Source: Raphanus sativus (lineage: Eukaryota > Streptophyta > Magnoliopsida > Brassicales > Brassicaceae). Taken from it: a stretch of 64,000 nt of DNA. Every line of letters starts with the position of its first letter. Positions within the stretch are counted from its first letter, which is position 1. Shown here in pieces: positions 1 to 12,512 of the stretch. Under the pieces are notes generated by a model. It worked only from the letters and a program-made list of their open reading frames with translations, was not told where the DNA came from and did not search any database. The stretch lies in NCBI RefSeq assembly GCF_000801105.2, contig NC_079514.1, positions 49,046,515 through 49,110,514 of the forward strand. The letters are read 5' to 3'. Both the position numbers and the translations under genes were made by a program.

Positions 1-816
1 GCTTGATATCCTCCTTTTAGTAGTGTAATAGATGACCTTTGACCATATCAATATAGCATAGTACTAGTAAATATCGACTATCTACCGTGGCTCCGTTCTG
101 TATGTTTATAGGCCCAACCTGATCCCAGTTTGGTCGAAACTATTTTGAATTTAGCTTTGATTTGATCTTGTTGAATGAGTTACACTGCAGTTTACAATTA
201 AAAGACGTAACAAAACTTGGATTTGGTCTGTTTTGACCAGTCCTAACAAAATTAGTCATATGTGATAATGATTGATTATAGTCAACTCGTAAAAAAATGA
301 TTGATCAGATCGGGCTTGCAACACTATCAGTCTATCACTTGTGACATTGATAAATAAGAAAAGATGTCATTCATCTGAAGTAATGGTATAATGACACTGG
401 ACTGCATTGCTTCTCCTAATATTTTACGAACAAGACTTTGCTCCAACAGTCTACAGATTACAATCACGAAAGAGAAAACACATTACAAAATAAAAGAAAA
501 CCAAAAAGTACTTTTTAACTACTTTCTTTCCGATTATTCACCACCACAAGCCAAATAAAAAAGGGTTTATTTGTGAAATAGCCGAGAAATTGATTTTATA
601 GGGAGAAGGTAGAGAGAGATAGGAAGAAAAAATAGATGAGAGAGTGATATTTTGGTTAGGGAATGAATTTTGTTTTTTTTTTTGGTGTTATACCACCCAA
701 TATCCCAATAAAAAAAGCTTGAATCTGAAAAAAAAAAAATCCATGAATCTTTAGAACACGAGGATACATACGTCATTTACTATTACCACTAGTCAAACAT
801 TGACCAGACTATAAAC
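1..816. other. AT-rich intergenic DNA, no gene seen
   Basis: No credible coding frame, RNA gene or bounded repeat is visible. The stretch lies downstream of the 3' end of the minus-strand gene that follows, so part of it should be that gene's 3' UTR. A poly-T/poly-A rich patch lies near 660-740. Confidence 0.5.
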
Positions 817-1695
817 TCAACGGCGGTGATGAACTCTACCTAAATCCACGAGCTTCTTCGACCTATTCGCGCAAAACGACGCCGCTTCCGCGATATGCGG
901 CTTTTCCAACACCGTTACTTCCCCGGCACTTCCGACAACCTCCGACGGAAACCTGGTTTTCCGTCTAAACGGACAGTGAGGTCTAGCTCTCACCAACGGA
1001 CTCAAACAGAAACCCATCCCCGTCGCGATCCTCCTCCTCCCCGGAGTTTTCACCGCCGGCGTTCTTCTCGATCTCCCCGGCGTTTCCTCGACTGATCCCG
1101 ACGGTGTTGGCTCGTATTCATCTCTCGCAGGCGACATTCCGCGGCAGAACACTCTTTGTGGTCGACGATGGCCGGAGATTGCGTCTTCCGGTTGCTTCTT
1201 GGAACGACCGGTGGAGAGAAAGGAAGAGAACCACGAAGAATGAGAAGTACTCTCCGAACCGTCGCATGATAATCTAGAAACCGGTTTACAATCCGAACCG
1301 TAATTTACAGAAACCGGTTTATGATTGGAGCCGTGATCTTCAGATCTACTAGCTCTGAATAGATTAGAGAGTCTCGAAGCTTTGACTCCTCTCGGTTTAG
1401 AGGATCGGTTCGGTTCGAAGTCCTTGCATGAGAATAATCCGAGATCCACCTGAGGCGCGGCGAGGAACCGGCGAATATCCCCACCTCCGGCATCGGATTT
1501 TCTGCTGGTTACGTAAGGAGAAACAGAGCGAGGGAAGATCAGAAGCGGAGGTGGTTTGTCAGATTTACGCGATCGACGATTGTTGTTGTCTTCAGCGGCA
1601 GCGTAAGCGGCGAGGGAGAGGAGACGTTCGCGGAGACAAGAAGCGCAGACGCCGACGTTGCTGGTGAAATCGACGGTGTGTCTTTTACACCTCAT
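817..1695 (-). CDS. Conserved plant protein of unknown function (At3g60200-like)
   Basis: Single-exon frame of 292 aa. I start at the methionine of MRCKRHTVDF because the plant family I recall begins this way; the frame is open 34 codons further upstream, but that stretch looks like UTR. The N-terminus has a CASCLRERLLSLAA motif with a Cys-x2-Cys pair. The middle is Ser/Arg/Pro-rich and low in structure. The basic C-terminus holds TPGRRRIATGMGFCLSPLVR and ends RVHHRR. No known catalytic or membrane domain is visible. It lies divergently upstream of the dynamin gene, as At3g60200 does next to At3g60190 (recalled gene order). Function is unknown. Confidence 0.8.
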   Translation of the reverse strand: MRCKRHTVDFTSNVGVCASCLRERLLSLAAYAAAEDNNNRRSRKSDKPPPLLIFPRSVSPYVTSRKSDAGGGDIRRFLAAPQVDLGLFSCKDFEPNRSSKPRGVKASRLSNLFRASRSEDHGSNHKPVSVNYGSDCKPVSRLSCDGSESTSHSSWFSSFLSTGRSKKQPEDAISGHRRPQRVFCRGMSPARDEYEPTPSGSVEETPGRSRRTPAVKTPGRRRIATGMGFCLSPLVRARPHCPFRRKTRFPSEVVGSAGEVTVLEKPHIAEAASFCANRSKKLVDLGRVHHRR

Positions 1696-1936
1696 CGGAG
1701 GAAAGGAAATTTTGATTATTGTTATTTGTTTGGTCGAAAGTTTCGGGGGAGTTATAGTGATGTGACAAGATGTTAGATGAGGAGGATCTGGTGGCAAAGA
1801 TTTTGTATTCTTCTAAAAAGATCTATTTGTTTTTAGATAGAGAGAATTAAGATGACCTGAGGAGAGAGAGAGAGAGATAAAGCATTCTCTGTTCTGTCGG
1901 GATAAAGACAGTACCTACGAGACTAGCCATGTCTAA

Positions 1937-2214
1937 TACTCCCTCTCCCTCTGTTTTTAAATAATACATGTTTTGAGATTTTCACACTTTTTAATAAAAC
2001 ATATTAAAATTTACTTATTAGTGCATAGTTTTTTGTTATTTTATATTTCCTATATTTCTAAACCAATAAAATTTTAAGAAATACAATTAATGTTTTTGAG
2101 ATTCACAATTATTCATAATTAGTTGACAAAAATTACATTGAAAATATGAAAAATACATCTTTTTGAAACAAAAAAAATTCCTAAAACATACATCTTTAAA
2201 AAACAGAGGGAGTA
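1937..2214. mobile_element. Stowaway-type MITE (Tc1/mariner-like)
   Basis: About 275 bp bounded by TA dinucleotides with inverted ends: TACTCCCTCTCCCTCTG on the left and CAGAGGGAGTA on the right. The interior is AT-rich and non-coding. The CTCCCTC start and TA target site are typical of Stowaway MITEs. It lies just upstream of the 0.8-1.7 kb gene and could affect its promoter. Confidence 0.75.
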
Positions 2215-2790
2215 CTTTCTCATTTCTCAACATGGTACTACTACTTCATTTATTTTTTTTGCAACTATCAAAAACAATTAATATTTCATCATAAATATAT
2301 AAAATTTTGAAACTATATAATCTTCTGTGAATTCAATTTAAAATATACTATAATTAGTACAAATTTTATATCAAACTTTATATTATTAAATAATAAAATA
2401 TACACTAAGAACTTATAATTTTAAAAGAAACAACAAAAATGCTAACAAAATTATTTTCAGAATTTTTACCAAAAAATAATTATTTTCAGAATATATGAAC
2501 TGTATGTAAGCAAAACATTTTGACAGATAATAACATCACCCTTCTATGTTTTATTTATTTTTTCAAATAATTTTGCGAAATTCAGAACTAGTATAACTTT
2601 TTATATATAATCACGAAATTAAAACATCAGAAAATTACAAAAAGATACGTAACTAGTACTATAAGTTAATGTTTCTTAGTATTTCATTCAACTGTTCAAC
2701 CATTACAAAATGTTACCCACATGGCATTTAGTCAATTACAAGCATTCAGCCACTTTATCATCATTATATTATATTAAGCAAATGTCATTA

Positions 2791-3495
2791 GGGCATCTCC
2801 AACCTATGACACCATTTTAGTGTCAAAATCACACTATTTTAGTGCTATTTTAGCACTAAAACTTTTTGAGTTTCCAACCACAACACCAAATGTTACACTA
2901 AAAAGGAATCTTATCACTATTTTATTATTAATCAAAATTCCTTTAATTTATTTTTTGGTAAATATTAATTATTTATGACTAAACTATATTAACTAAAATT
3001 AAAATTGTAATTAAAATAATAATTATATATAAACATAACTATATTATATAATAATATATTATTAAAACATACTGTTGCTCTAATTAAATAAACACATCGA
3101 CAAAAGTTAAATTAAAATATACTAAATCTAAAGATTTTAGTGTTTGAATTTAACTTTGTTATGTATTTTAAAATTAGTTTTATTTTTTTATTTATTTATA
3201 TTAATATTTTATAATAATTAAAATATAACAAAACAATAAGATATAATTAAAATATTTAATTCAATAGTAAACTAATCATACAAATTAAATATAATCAAAT
3301 ATAGTTAAACAATACACTAACAAATAGTTTTGAAAAAAAAAACTTTTGCCGTCGCTACAGTAACACACCAAATATGGTGTTGCACTGTAGCAAAATGGAA
3401 AACTACACTAAAATGCCATGAGATATGCCGTCCGGTTGGAGTGAAAAAACATCACATCACACGTCAAAATAGTGTTATACCGTTGGAGAAGCTCT
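2791..3495. mobile_element. Tourist-like (PIF/Harbinger) non-autonomous element
   Basis: About 705 bp with inverted ends GGGCATCTCCAAC (left) and, on the other strand of the right end, GAGCTTCTCCAAC. Both ends are flanked by TTA (2788-2790 and 3496-3498), a TWA target duplication as PIF/Harbinger elements make. The inside is very AT-rich with no open frame. Confidence 0.7.
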
Positions 3496-3498
3496 TAT

Positions 3499-4962
3499 GC
3501 TTGTAAGTTTCTGCTTCTTCCAGAAGGCTAAATCTACTTATAGTTGACTATTGCTTTATTTTTTAACGGACCAATACCATTGGAATCAAATGGCATGTTG
3601 TAGTGATTACCTCAGTCACTGACTTCAAAAACAACAGTTGAAGGGGCTATATCCAATGAACATACATAAATATAATAAATAAATAAAAACCTAAAAGGGA
3701 AGCATGTGAACGTGGCTGGTAAAAGCCGACAAGTATTAGGTGAATAAACGAGCCATCGTCTTTTTCCACATCCCACACGAATGTTCGTCCGTTTCTTCAA
3801 CCACTTGCCACGCGTCCTACCCAAGTCCCTTATCCTGGGCCTAACTTAAGTATTGGGCTTTAAAGCTTTTTTTCAAAGTCTACCTTGTTCACTGGGTCTT
3901 TTAAATCCCTATCAGTGGTGGTGAGGCTTCCCGACACATAGTCTGTATTGTATCGGGTCCACCAAATCCTTATACTGGGCCTTACTTCAGTATTGGGCTT
4001 TATAGCCTTCTCCAGAGTCTTCCTTGTTCACTACGTAGTGGGTACTGAAACAATATTACGTAGGTCCACCACTCCACGTGAAACTTTAAAATTCGAAAAT
4101 TCAAACGCGTCTCAAATAAAATAAAGGCAAAAAGAGCAAAAGACTATTCACGCTATCTTTTCCATCTTAGCCATGTTCTCTTAGTCAAACGTCACCGCCA
4201 GCGGCTGCGACTGAAAATTAAACGTATCACCACGGAGAAACACAAGCAACCACATCATCATGAAACCACGCCAGCCTGTTTTCCTTGACGCTGTGGCTGA
4301 TTGCGAGGGCTAAATGGAACGCTGAATATTTCAGCGGCAACGGCTTCTCAGATTTTGTACTCCCATAAGATCACTAGTGTCAATTTTAGTTTTTCGTGGC
4401 GTTCAATTTACTTCTTCTGCACTGTATTTTCTTTGTCGCAGCCGCCAGTCGCGCGTTAATGAAAAGAACATGGATATCTTCACTGTTTTTAGATTGGACC
4501 GTTTGGTAAAGTAAGAACCAGACCGTACCGAACCAGAGAAGCAAAGAGACCAACCTTGGCTCATTATCGGCGTATGTAAATGAAAAATTAGCCTAAAATT
4601 CTAAATTATTTTTTTTAAGAATATAATATGCATAAAAGAAACACACAGTCACGAATTTTTAAAAGGGTATATTATTAGAATTAGTAATAAATTATCTATA
4701 ATAATTTAAAACCGGTTCGGTTGTAACCGACCGAACCACAGAGACCTCAGACCAACCTTCTAGAACTGATAGAGAGACATTTTTATTCTCTATTATTTTT
4801 CCCATTTACCCCTACATTCTTATTATTCTCCTTCGTCTCTAAGCTCTTGAAGTCTTTGGTCCGTTGTTGAATTTTCAAGCTTCTTTCTTCTATTTTTGAA
4901 CTGAATTTTCGTCTTTATTTGAAACTTTTGAAATTTTTATTTGAAACGTGAGGAGAAGGGAG
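3499..4962 (+). other. DRP1E upstream region with tandem duplication
   Basis: No gene is seen. Two diverged copies of a roughly 70-bp unit containing TATTGGGCTTTA and CCTTGTTCACT lie at about 3836-3905 and 3975-4040. The last 150 bp before the DRP1E ATG are pyrimidine-rich, as expected of a plant 5' UTR. The short open frame on the minus strand at 3.6-3.8 kb has no recognisable features. Confidence 0.45.
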
Positions 4963-7900
4963 ATGACGACTATGGAGAGTTTAATTGGATTGGTTAATAG
5001 AATTCAAAGAGCATGCACCGTGCTCGGTGATTACGGTGGTGGAACTGGTGACAACGCGTTCAATTCTCTATGGGAAGCTCTCCCTACCGTCGCCGTCGTC
5101 GGTGGTCAGGTGAAATTTCAGTTCTAACCAGCTTTGACTTCTTCCTCTGTTTTTTCCTCTGTTTTTGACGCTTTCAAATTTTGTGCAGAGTTCTGGAAAA
5201 TCTTCGGTTCTTGAGAGTATAGTTGGTAGAGACTTTCTTCCTAGAGGATCCGGTTCGTTTAAAATCTTAAACCTTTTGCCTTTTTTATCTTATCTTAGTG
5301 TGTTTTTGTAATAACGAAAAGAGCTCTGGTTTTGTTTTGGTGCAGGTATCGTTACGAGACGTCCTTTGGTGTTGCAGCTGCACAAGACGGAGGAAGGAAC
5401 AGAGGAGTATGCAGAGTTCCTCCATCTGCCCAAGAATCAATTCACAGACTTCGGTATTGTCAATTTTAATATAAGAATGTATATTTGTTCTGTTTGTTGG
5501 TTACTTAGGTCTTGTCTTAGTGTGTCCCTGTCATTTGAATTTTCATCATGTGGGTCTGGCTAGAAGACTCTTTTTGATGTTGAAAGTGTTCATTGACTTT
5601 TTTGCTTGAAAATTGTTTGATGGTTGGCAGCTTTGGTTCGGAAGGAGATTCAAGATGAGACTGATAGAATCACAGGGAAGAGCAAACAGATATCTCCAGT
5701 TCCTATTCACCTCAGTATCTTCTCTCCAAATGGTCTCTGCTTCAATCACATTTTTTTACTTCCTGTAAATTTTATTACTCTTTGTTTCTAGAGCTAAGTG
5801 TTTTTTCTTTCCCTGTTGTGTTACAGTTGTGAATCTGACCCTCGTTGACTTACCTGGTTTAACTAAAGTGGCTGTTGGTAATGACTTTTCTTATCTCTTC
5901 TTTGGGTTTCCCATCTCCTTATTATTTGATGGATGTGTATGATACTGTCTTTTTTGATGTCCAGAGGGACAACCAGAAACCATCGTTGAAGATATCGAAT
6001 CCATGGTTCGCACATACGTTGATAAGGTGAGAAGTTGAGAACTACTTCTTTCAATATTTGTAACATTTCATTCACAAATGCAAAAAAACACATAAACAGA
6101 ACCCAAATAGCTTTTTCTAGTTCTTAAATCGGTTAATTCTATTGTTGCAGCCTAATTGTATCATACTAGCTATATCTCCGGCCAACCAGGACATAGCTAC
6201 TTCTGATGCAATCAAACTTGCAAAAGAAGTTGATCCAACAGGTGAGAGAACATTTGGTGTTCTTACCAAGTTAGACCTGATGGACAAAGGAACTAATGCA
6301 TTAGATGTAAGCACCTACCTCTTCATCTTTTATTTTGTTTTATTTTGTTCACATGATATGTTCTTATTTTGAGTGTTACATAACATTCTTAACTAGTTCT
6401 TGTGATAATAATATTTTAACCAAATCTACAGCAATGTTTTTTTCTTATCTTTAGAAAATTTGTTCATAACATAAAGTAAATGATTGCTTCAATAAGGTTC
6501 TTGAGGGAAGATCATACAGGCTGCAACACCCTTGGGTTGGGATAGTGAACCGTTCACAAGCAGATATTAATAGGAACGCTGACATGATGCTTGCAAGAAG
6601 AAAAGAGCGTGAATACTTTGACACAAGCCCTGACTATGGTCACTTAGCCAGCAAAATGGGTTCTGAATATCTTGCAAAGCTTCTCTCTAAGGTGCTCGGC
6701 TCAACCAAATCCTGAAGTGTTTTGAGATTTAATTTCTCATATTTTCAAGTTTCAATAGGTCTTTTTGTAATTGTGCAGCACTTGGAGTCTGTAATCAGGT
6801 CACGCATACCAAGTATCTTATCCTTAATAAACAAAAGCATCGAGGAGCTTGAAAGAGAGTTAGACAAAATGGGTAGGCCTGTTGCTGTTGATGCTGGGGT
6901 GAGTGAGCACTTTCTCTATATGAAACCATTTTCTCTTCTTCTTTGATGTCTTCTTAAATCTGTTGGTCTCACTCTCACTCGCAGGCTCAACTCTACACTA
7001 TACTAGAGATGTGCCGTGCATTTGATAAAGTATTCAAGGAACATCTGGATGGAGGGTAAAGAATCATTACTCATCTCCTTATTGATATTTTTCTTAAAAC
7101 TCAAAATGTTAAAACATTTGTAGGCGTCCTGGAGGTGACCGTATCTATGGAGTCTTTGACAACCAGCTTCCAGCTGCTCTTAAGAAGCTTCCTTTCGATC
7201 GCCATCTTTCTCTGCAAAGTGTGAAGAGAATCGTCTCTGAAGCAGATGGTTATCAGCCTCACTTGATTGCACCTGAACAGGGCTATCGCCGTCTGATTGA
7301 AGGGGCGCTTGGTTACTTTAGAGGTCCAGCTGAAGCTTCTGTGGATGCTGTAAGTTCTTTAGACACCTTTTCATTTTAGTTTTATTATGTATACAGGACC
7401 ATAATGAGTTTGGTGATCTTCAGGTTCACTTTGTCTTGAAAGAGCTTGTGAGGAAGTCAATAGCAGAAACTCAGGTCACACTTTTGCTTTTCTCAATACA
7501 TAGTTTTTTTAAAAGTAAAAACCTTAGTTATAAATGCATATTTTTTATCTATTTTCTATAATTTTTAAACCAATAAGAATTCAAAAAATACAACTAATGT
7601 TTTTGAATTTTAAAATTAATGATTATTAGTTATAAACTTATAAATGCATAGTTTTTTGTGATTATCTATTTCCTATAATTTTAAACCAATAAAAATTCAA
7701 AAAATACAACTAGTATTTTTAAATGTTACAATTAATCATTAAAAACATTGAAAATACCTTTTCTGAAACCATTATTTTATTTAAACATGAATTTTTATAA
7801 AACGGAGGGAGTAGTAGTGAACAAGAATAGGTTTGACTGAATGAATCCTCTTTGCAGGAGCTAAAGCGTTTCCCTTCACTGCAAGTGGAGCTAGCTGCAG

Positions 7901-8476
7901 CAGCCAACACCTCCTTGGAGAAGTTCAGGGAAGAAAGCAAGAAGTCGGTTATTCGACTTGTTGAGATGGAGTCTGCTTATCTAACAGCCGAGTTCTTCAG
8001 GAAACTTCCTCAAGAGATGGAAAGACCAGTGATCACCAACAGCAAGAACCAAACCGCTGCTTCTCCTTCACCCGCAACGCAAGACCAATACGGAGATGGA
8101 CATTTCAGAAGGATAGCATCGAATGTATCCGCTTATGTCAGCATGGTTTCGGACACACTTCGAAACACCATTCCAAAAGCTTGTGTTTACTGCCAGGTTA
8201 GACAAGCCAAGCTCGCGTTGCTTAATTACTTCTACAGTCAGATCAGCAAGAGAGAGGTAAAAAAAAACTATATAATAAAAAAACTAAATGTCTCTTGATT
8301 CTTTTATATTCTATACATTATAAAAACTTATGTATATGTGGTCACAGGGGAAACAGTTGGGAGAGTTACTAGATGAAGATCCGGCATTGATGGGGAGGAG
8401 ACTAGAGTGTGCGCAGAGGCTCGAGTTATATAAGAAAGCGAGAGATGAGATCGATGCAGTTGCTTGGGCGCGATGA
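4963..8476 (+). CDS. DRP1E: Dynamin-related protein 1E (plant DRP1 GTPase)
   Basis: Large GTPase of the plant DRP1 class, which acts in membrane fission at the plasma membrane, clathrin vesicles and cell plate. Fourteen exons give 626 aa: 4963-5109, 5189-5252, 5346-5453, 5631-5732, 5827-5877, 5965-6026, 6151-6306, 6497-6691, 6779-6898, 6985-7055, 7124-7349, 7424-7474, 7858-8256, 8348-8476. All junctions are GT-AG and in frame. The GTPase signatures are P-loop GGQSSGKSS (residues 47-55), DLPG (148-151) and TKLD (217-220). The middle/GED part follows, with no PH or proline-rich domain, as in all DRP1 proteins. The N-terminus [20 protein letters not shown] fits DRP1E (At3g60190) better than DRP1A. 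Intron 12 is enlarged by a MITE. The gene looks intact. Confidence 0.96.
7495..7813. mobile_element. Degenerate Stowaway-like MITE in DRP1E intron 12
   Basis: The right end reads AAAACGGAGGGAGTA, the Stowaway terminus in inverse orientation. The left terminus is not recognisable. Inside, two copies of a unit beginning ATAAATGCATA (near 7530 and 7642) form an imperfect tandem duplication. The insert makes this intron 383 nt; most other introns of the gene are roughly 70-190 nt. Splice sites are intact. Confidence 0.6.
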
Positions 8477-8526
8477 ATAAAGCCATAGTGTGTGTCTGGT
8501 GATGGATTTTGTGATTAGTAACCTTA

Positions 8527-8753
8527 GGCCATCCTCAATGGAGGATCATTTTGCATGTGCTTAGATTTTAAATAATAAGATAAAATGAAAAAAAGGATTA
8601 AGATCAGTTTGAAAGTGCTTGAACAAGATCTGTGCTTATTCTTGTTCTTCTTCTTCTCTCTCACAGACTCAGGAATGACTAAACTAAATACATTATTTTA
8701 CTAATATTTTTACTATAAGCACACCCATTAAAAATCTCCCTTTAAGGATGCCC
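8527..8753. mobile_element. Tourist-like MITE after DRP1E
   Basis: 227 bp starting GGCCATCCTCAATGGAGG and ending with the complement of GGGCATCCTTAAAGGGAG, flanked by TTA on both sides (8524-8526 and 8754-8756). It starts 50 bp after the DRP1E stop codon, so it probably lies in the 3' UTR or supplies polyadenylation sequence. Confidence 0.7.
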
Positions 8754-8756
8754 TTA

Positions 8757-10470
8757 TGACTTTGTGTGTTTGTCGGGGTTTGTAATATGTTGTTAGCTAT
8801 GTCTTTGTATTTAGTAGTCATCAGTCAGACCATGTTGGGACGACTTTGAAATAAAAAAATTCATTTCTATTTGAAAATTCCATGGAGTTTCAACTTCAGG
8901 GATAGTAAGACTGCGCAGCCATCATTTTCAGTTGAGGATTGGTTTGAATTAAACAGGCTAAAATCGAATCCGTCTTTGTCCTGTTATTTCATTGTCCTGA
9001 AAAGGAGGTGCGCGTTTTCAGCAGGAACCAGGTTGTTTCTTGGTTAGGCATGAACATAAAATCCTTAACTGGAAATCCAAACAAATCCAACTTAAGAGAC
9101 CTGACTTCTACTCGATCTGAAATATAAAAAAAATAGGGAAAAAATATTCGAATAGATTTTGTTTGGTGTTACAAAACATATTCAAATCGAAAGTACTATT
9201 AAATGAATCCGAACGAATAACCCCAAAAACAAGAAAAATCGGAAACTCCAAAAAACTATTTGAAAAAATGATTCAAATTTCCAAATCAATATGTAATATA
9301 AATATCTGAAACATAATATGTATTTTGAATATTTATTTCCATATTTATTTTGATAAGATATCTAATTTTTTTTTCAAAATTTAAATATGATTTTAAATAT
9401 CCAGTTAAATATAAATAGAGATTTTTATGCTATTTTTAAAAATTATATTTTACTTCAGGTATATCCAAACTGACATAATCTGAATGTAAATAATATATGG
9501 TTACTTTATAAATTTTACATGTGATACAAACTAGAATTAAAATCGATGTGTTATATCCAAACCCGTGTTTACTAAAATGTGATCTAAGGTGTTATACAAA
9601 TTAGAACGAAATCCGAAATACTCAATCTAAAACGGCAATACTCGATTTGTTACAGCATATCTAATGGTCCACAAAAACTCAATCTATGTTTCACTATAAA
9701 ATAGAATAACTCCATTATAAAGTTGGATTTGTTTTAAAGGTAATGTTGTTTTTCCACTCCAAATATAGAGTAAAAACAACAACATTACACTATAATCTAT
9801 TCTATTATAGAGTGAATCATCGAAGTAAATCTAGAGTTACTCTATTTTGAAGTGAAATATAGAATAATTTTTTGGCTACCATTGGACTTAACTACTTACA
9901 AATCTAAAGAGAAACTTTGAAAGGTTAGGATGCGGTTCTCCTCCATGATCATTACCATCACACGTTCTTCCTGATTCTCTATTTGGTGTGGTGTATATTA
10001 AATTGTTAATTATTGTCACTGTTTTGGTCATTTTGTGTCTTTGTCAATTGTCAGCATCAAAGACTAGGTCTCGCAAAAAAAAAAAAGAGTAGGTCTCGCC
10101 GACAAAAAATCAAAAGCTAGCGACTTTCCAAGTCTACTTGCCTTGTCGTATACGTAACTAGGTCTTGTTGTAAATGTAGCCGAATTTTCGTCGTAATAAT
10201 CACCTTTTTAGTTGGAAATTGTTAGGCTTTGACGTATTAATCAAGTTTCCTAATCCACGTATTCACCAAAATGTCTTGTAACTATATGGTCACGCATCCA
10301 CTTGAAAAAACCATATTTCTAAAAGTGAAATTATTACGCAATTACGTGCTTAGAGACCAACATTTTCACAAACTTTAAAATAACGCTATATTAAATCAAG
10401 ACCGAAGACCGTTCACTTCATCAACATCACTACTGCATACATACATGCGTTATTCATCAACACACGTATG
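8757..10470. other. Intergenic DNA with a possible small MITE
   Basis: No coding frame stands out. At about 9655-9890 an AT-rich segment with internal palindromes (TCTATTCTATTATAGAGTGAA around 9800) and loosely matching ends (CTAATGGTCC, ACCATTGGAC) may be a small non-autonomous DNA transposon. The remainder is AT-rich. Confidence 0.35.
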
Positions 10471-10480
10471 TTATATAACC
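10471..10480 (+). promoter_or_regulatory. Probable TATA box of the RING-H2 gene
   Basis: TATATAA occurs about 60 bp upstream of the ATG at 10539, which would place transcription start near 10500-10510. Assigned by position and sequence only. Confidence 0.4.
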
Positions 10481-10538
10481 TACACTTCAATCGCTACTAG
10501 GTACCAACTACCAAGTAAACATTGATTTTTTTTTAATT

Positions 10539-10934
10539 ATGTATGCTCAAACTGTGTTTACATTCTGCGAATTCATCACCGTTTCCATATTAGCCGCCTC
10601 CATCGCCGTCTTCTCTCTTCGTCTCTTCTCAAAACTAGCAATTTTCATCGTCACTCGTCCATGGCGACGCTACCGCACGTTCACGTTCCGCAGCAGCAGC
10701 CAGTGGATAAACCATTCGTATCCGCTGTATTGCGTCGTTTGTCTGCAAGAGGCAGAGGAAGGAGATAAGATGAGGAGGCTGACGATTTGTGGCCACTGCT
10801 TCCACGCAGATTGTATCGATCCATGGCTTGGTGAAATATCTTCGAAGTGTCCATTGTGTAGAGCTGAGGTTCCGCCTTCACCGCCGGTGAATCCTCTGCT
10901 CTTACTGTTTGTTTCCGCCAACAAAGAACTCTAA
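10539..10934 (+). CDS. Short RING-H2 membrane protein (ATL-like E3 ligase)
   Basis: Single-exon protein of 131 aa. A hydrophobic segment at about residues 10-38 should anchor it in a membrane. A RING-H2 finger follows: Cys65, Cys68, Cys84, His86, His89, Cys92, Cys104 and Cys107, with the DPWL motif at 94-97 that marks ATL-type fingers binding E2 enzymes. There is no clear GLD box between membrane segment and finger, so it is a minimal ATL relative. The C-terminus is Pro/Leu-rich. Probable function is an E3 ubiquitin ligase subunit; the substrate is unknown. From memory, short RING-H2 genes (At2g44578, At2g44581) also sit beside the paralogous dynamin gene DRP1D in Arabidopsis. Confidence 0.85.
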   Translation: MYAQTVFTFCEFITVSILAASIAVFSLRLFSKLAIFIVTRPWRRYRTFTFRSSSQWINHSYPLYCVVCLQEAEEGDKMRRLTICGHCFHADCIDPWLGEISSKCPLCRAEVPPSPPVNPLLLLFVSANKEL

Positions 10935-11591
10935 CCAAACACCATTTCTTGTAAGAAAAAAAATTGTTACCAGACCTCAGATTTTGTCTTGTTTTTTATC
11001 TTTGATACTATTTTGCATTAACTCCCAAACAACTAAATAATTGCTACGGAAAAGTAAACTTTATAACAAAAAGTTTTATGCCAAAAATAAACCAGCCAAT
11101 CTCGGCAAAAATAAACTACATGAGTGTCGATGTTTAGAGACTTACTGATTTCATCTGGTACGTAACACTATATGGATGTTGCATATTCAGACTCCAACAG
11201 GAAGAAGCATGAACAGAGCGAGTGACCATAATCTTTTTTTTTTTTGTGACACAGATTTAATCAGTGAGTTACAAGTCTAACTATCAATTCAGTACATAAG
11301 TTGAACAGAATGAGTGACCATAATCTCCAGGATTCTGAAGATATTATATAAAACAGATTTAATCAAGATTGTCAACCCTGAGATGTCTTTCTTCCAGGTA
11401 CTTAAGTTATAAAGCAGGAAACTGCTGTTTGTTTCCAGAGAAAGCTCAATTTTATTCAAGCTACAACAAGACAAGAAAAGTTTCGAAAAAACAATTAAGT
11501 GTGAAAGATTTCATTTACAGACCGTGCTGGTGTTTTTAACAAAAAAAAAAAAAGATAATCTCGAGTTGTTCAAAGTTTGGTTCTGCCGAGG
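10935..11591. other. Convergent intergenic spacer
   Basis: Lies between the 3' ends of the RING-H2 gene (+) and the NDUFAF3-like gene (-) and should hold both 3' UTRs. Near 11230 and 11540 there are T or A runs. No further gene is visible. Confidence 0.5.
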
Positions 11592-12512
11592 TTAAGAGTT
11601 AGGATGTATAACTCCATAAGGAAGCAACGCAGCCGCCACTATCCTGCCTTCCTCATTCAGTATGTTGTAAGTCGATGCAGCATTTCTCTAAAATAGAACA
11701 TAAGAGTTCAGTCAATAACCACAAACATACACTACCAACCAACAGAACTAAAGCATGAGAGGGATAGACATACAGAGTCCAAGGTTTCTAGCTTCATGCC
11801 AATTGACTTCACAAACTGACGGACTTGGGGATTCACTGGATGATTGTATCTTCCACAACCCACAATTAACAGCTCTACAAAGCGTTGAGAGGAAATAGTA
11901 ATACACACAGAGACAAAGAGAGTCAGAACACCACCACTGATGTTCAATATGTGCAAAGAGGTTAAGATTGTACCTGGAATTGGTCTAACAGTCTGGAAAA
12001 TTGACAAGCTGCATCCATTACAATAGACATGTCAAACGTTTTACCAAAACTTCTATCTCTTAACTAACTCTAAAGCTTTCACTCAAGATTAGAGAGGGTA
12101 CCTGTCGGTTGTGATCTCGGAGAAGCTACGAGGGCTCCATGACATCAGCAAGTTCCCAACACAGAGCAAGCTGCCATCGTACTTAACCCCATTCACCGTG
12201 AAACTCGTCTCATCAAATCTGCGAAACCCAACAAAAATGGTCTATAAAGGTTCCAACTTTACGACGAAACTCAACGAATTTTCAAATCAGGAGAACGAAT
12301 CAAAGAGAATGGGAGGTGGGTTTAGAGAGTGATTACTCCTGAAACCGAAGCTGATCCTCTGGAACGTTGTCGATGAGATTGATCTGATCGTAGAGAGAGA
12401 AAGCTCTTCTCAGAGATGGCAAGACGAGGTTTTGCTGCTGCTTGGGAGCTTCCTTTCTCATGGCTCGAATCAGCTTCGGCAACGTCGACATAGCTTTCTG
12501 TCTCACCGTCAT
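11592..12512 (-). CDS. DUF498/NDUFAF3-like protein (At3g60150-like)
   Basis: Five exons on the minus strand, 174 aa: 12337-12512, 12102-12218, 11974-12008, 11774-11874, 11592-11687. All introns are GT-AG and the frame closes at TAA. The core contains FTVNGVKYDGSLL, LLMSWSPRSFSEIT, ELLIVGCGRY and RNAASTYNILNEEGRIVAAALLP, the pattern of the DUF498 (Mth938/NDUFAF3) fold. Animal NDUFAF3 helps assemble mitochondrial complex I; a similar role in plants is inference. The N-terminus (MTVRQKAMSTLPKLIRAMRK) is basic and free of acidic residues, compatible with a mitochondrial presequence. At3g60150, the recalled Arabidopsis counterpart, is annotated with this domain. Confidence 0.88.

Noticed and set aside
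895..1667. Plus-strand open frames opposite the 0.8-1.7 kb gene
   Set aside because: They are antisense shadows of the GC-richer minus-strand gene, which has a family-typical N-terminus.
10670..10938. Two minus-strand frames over the RING-H2 gene
   Set aside because: The plus strand carries all eight zinc ligands and a membrane segment; the others are shadows.
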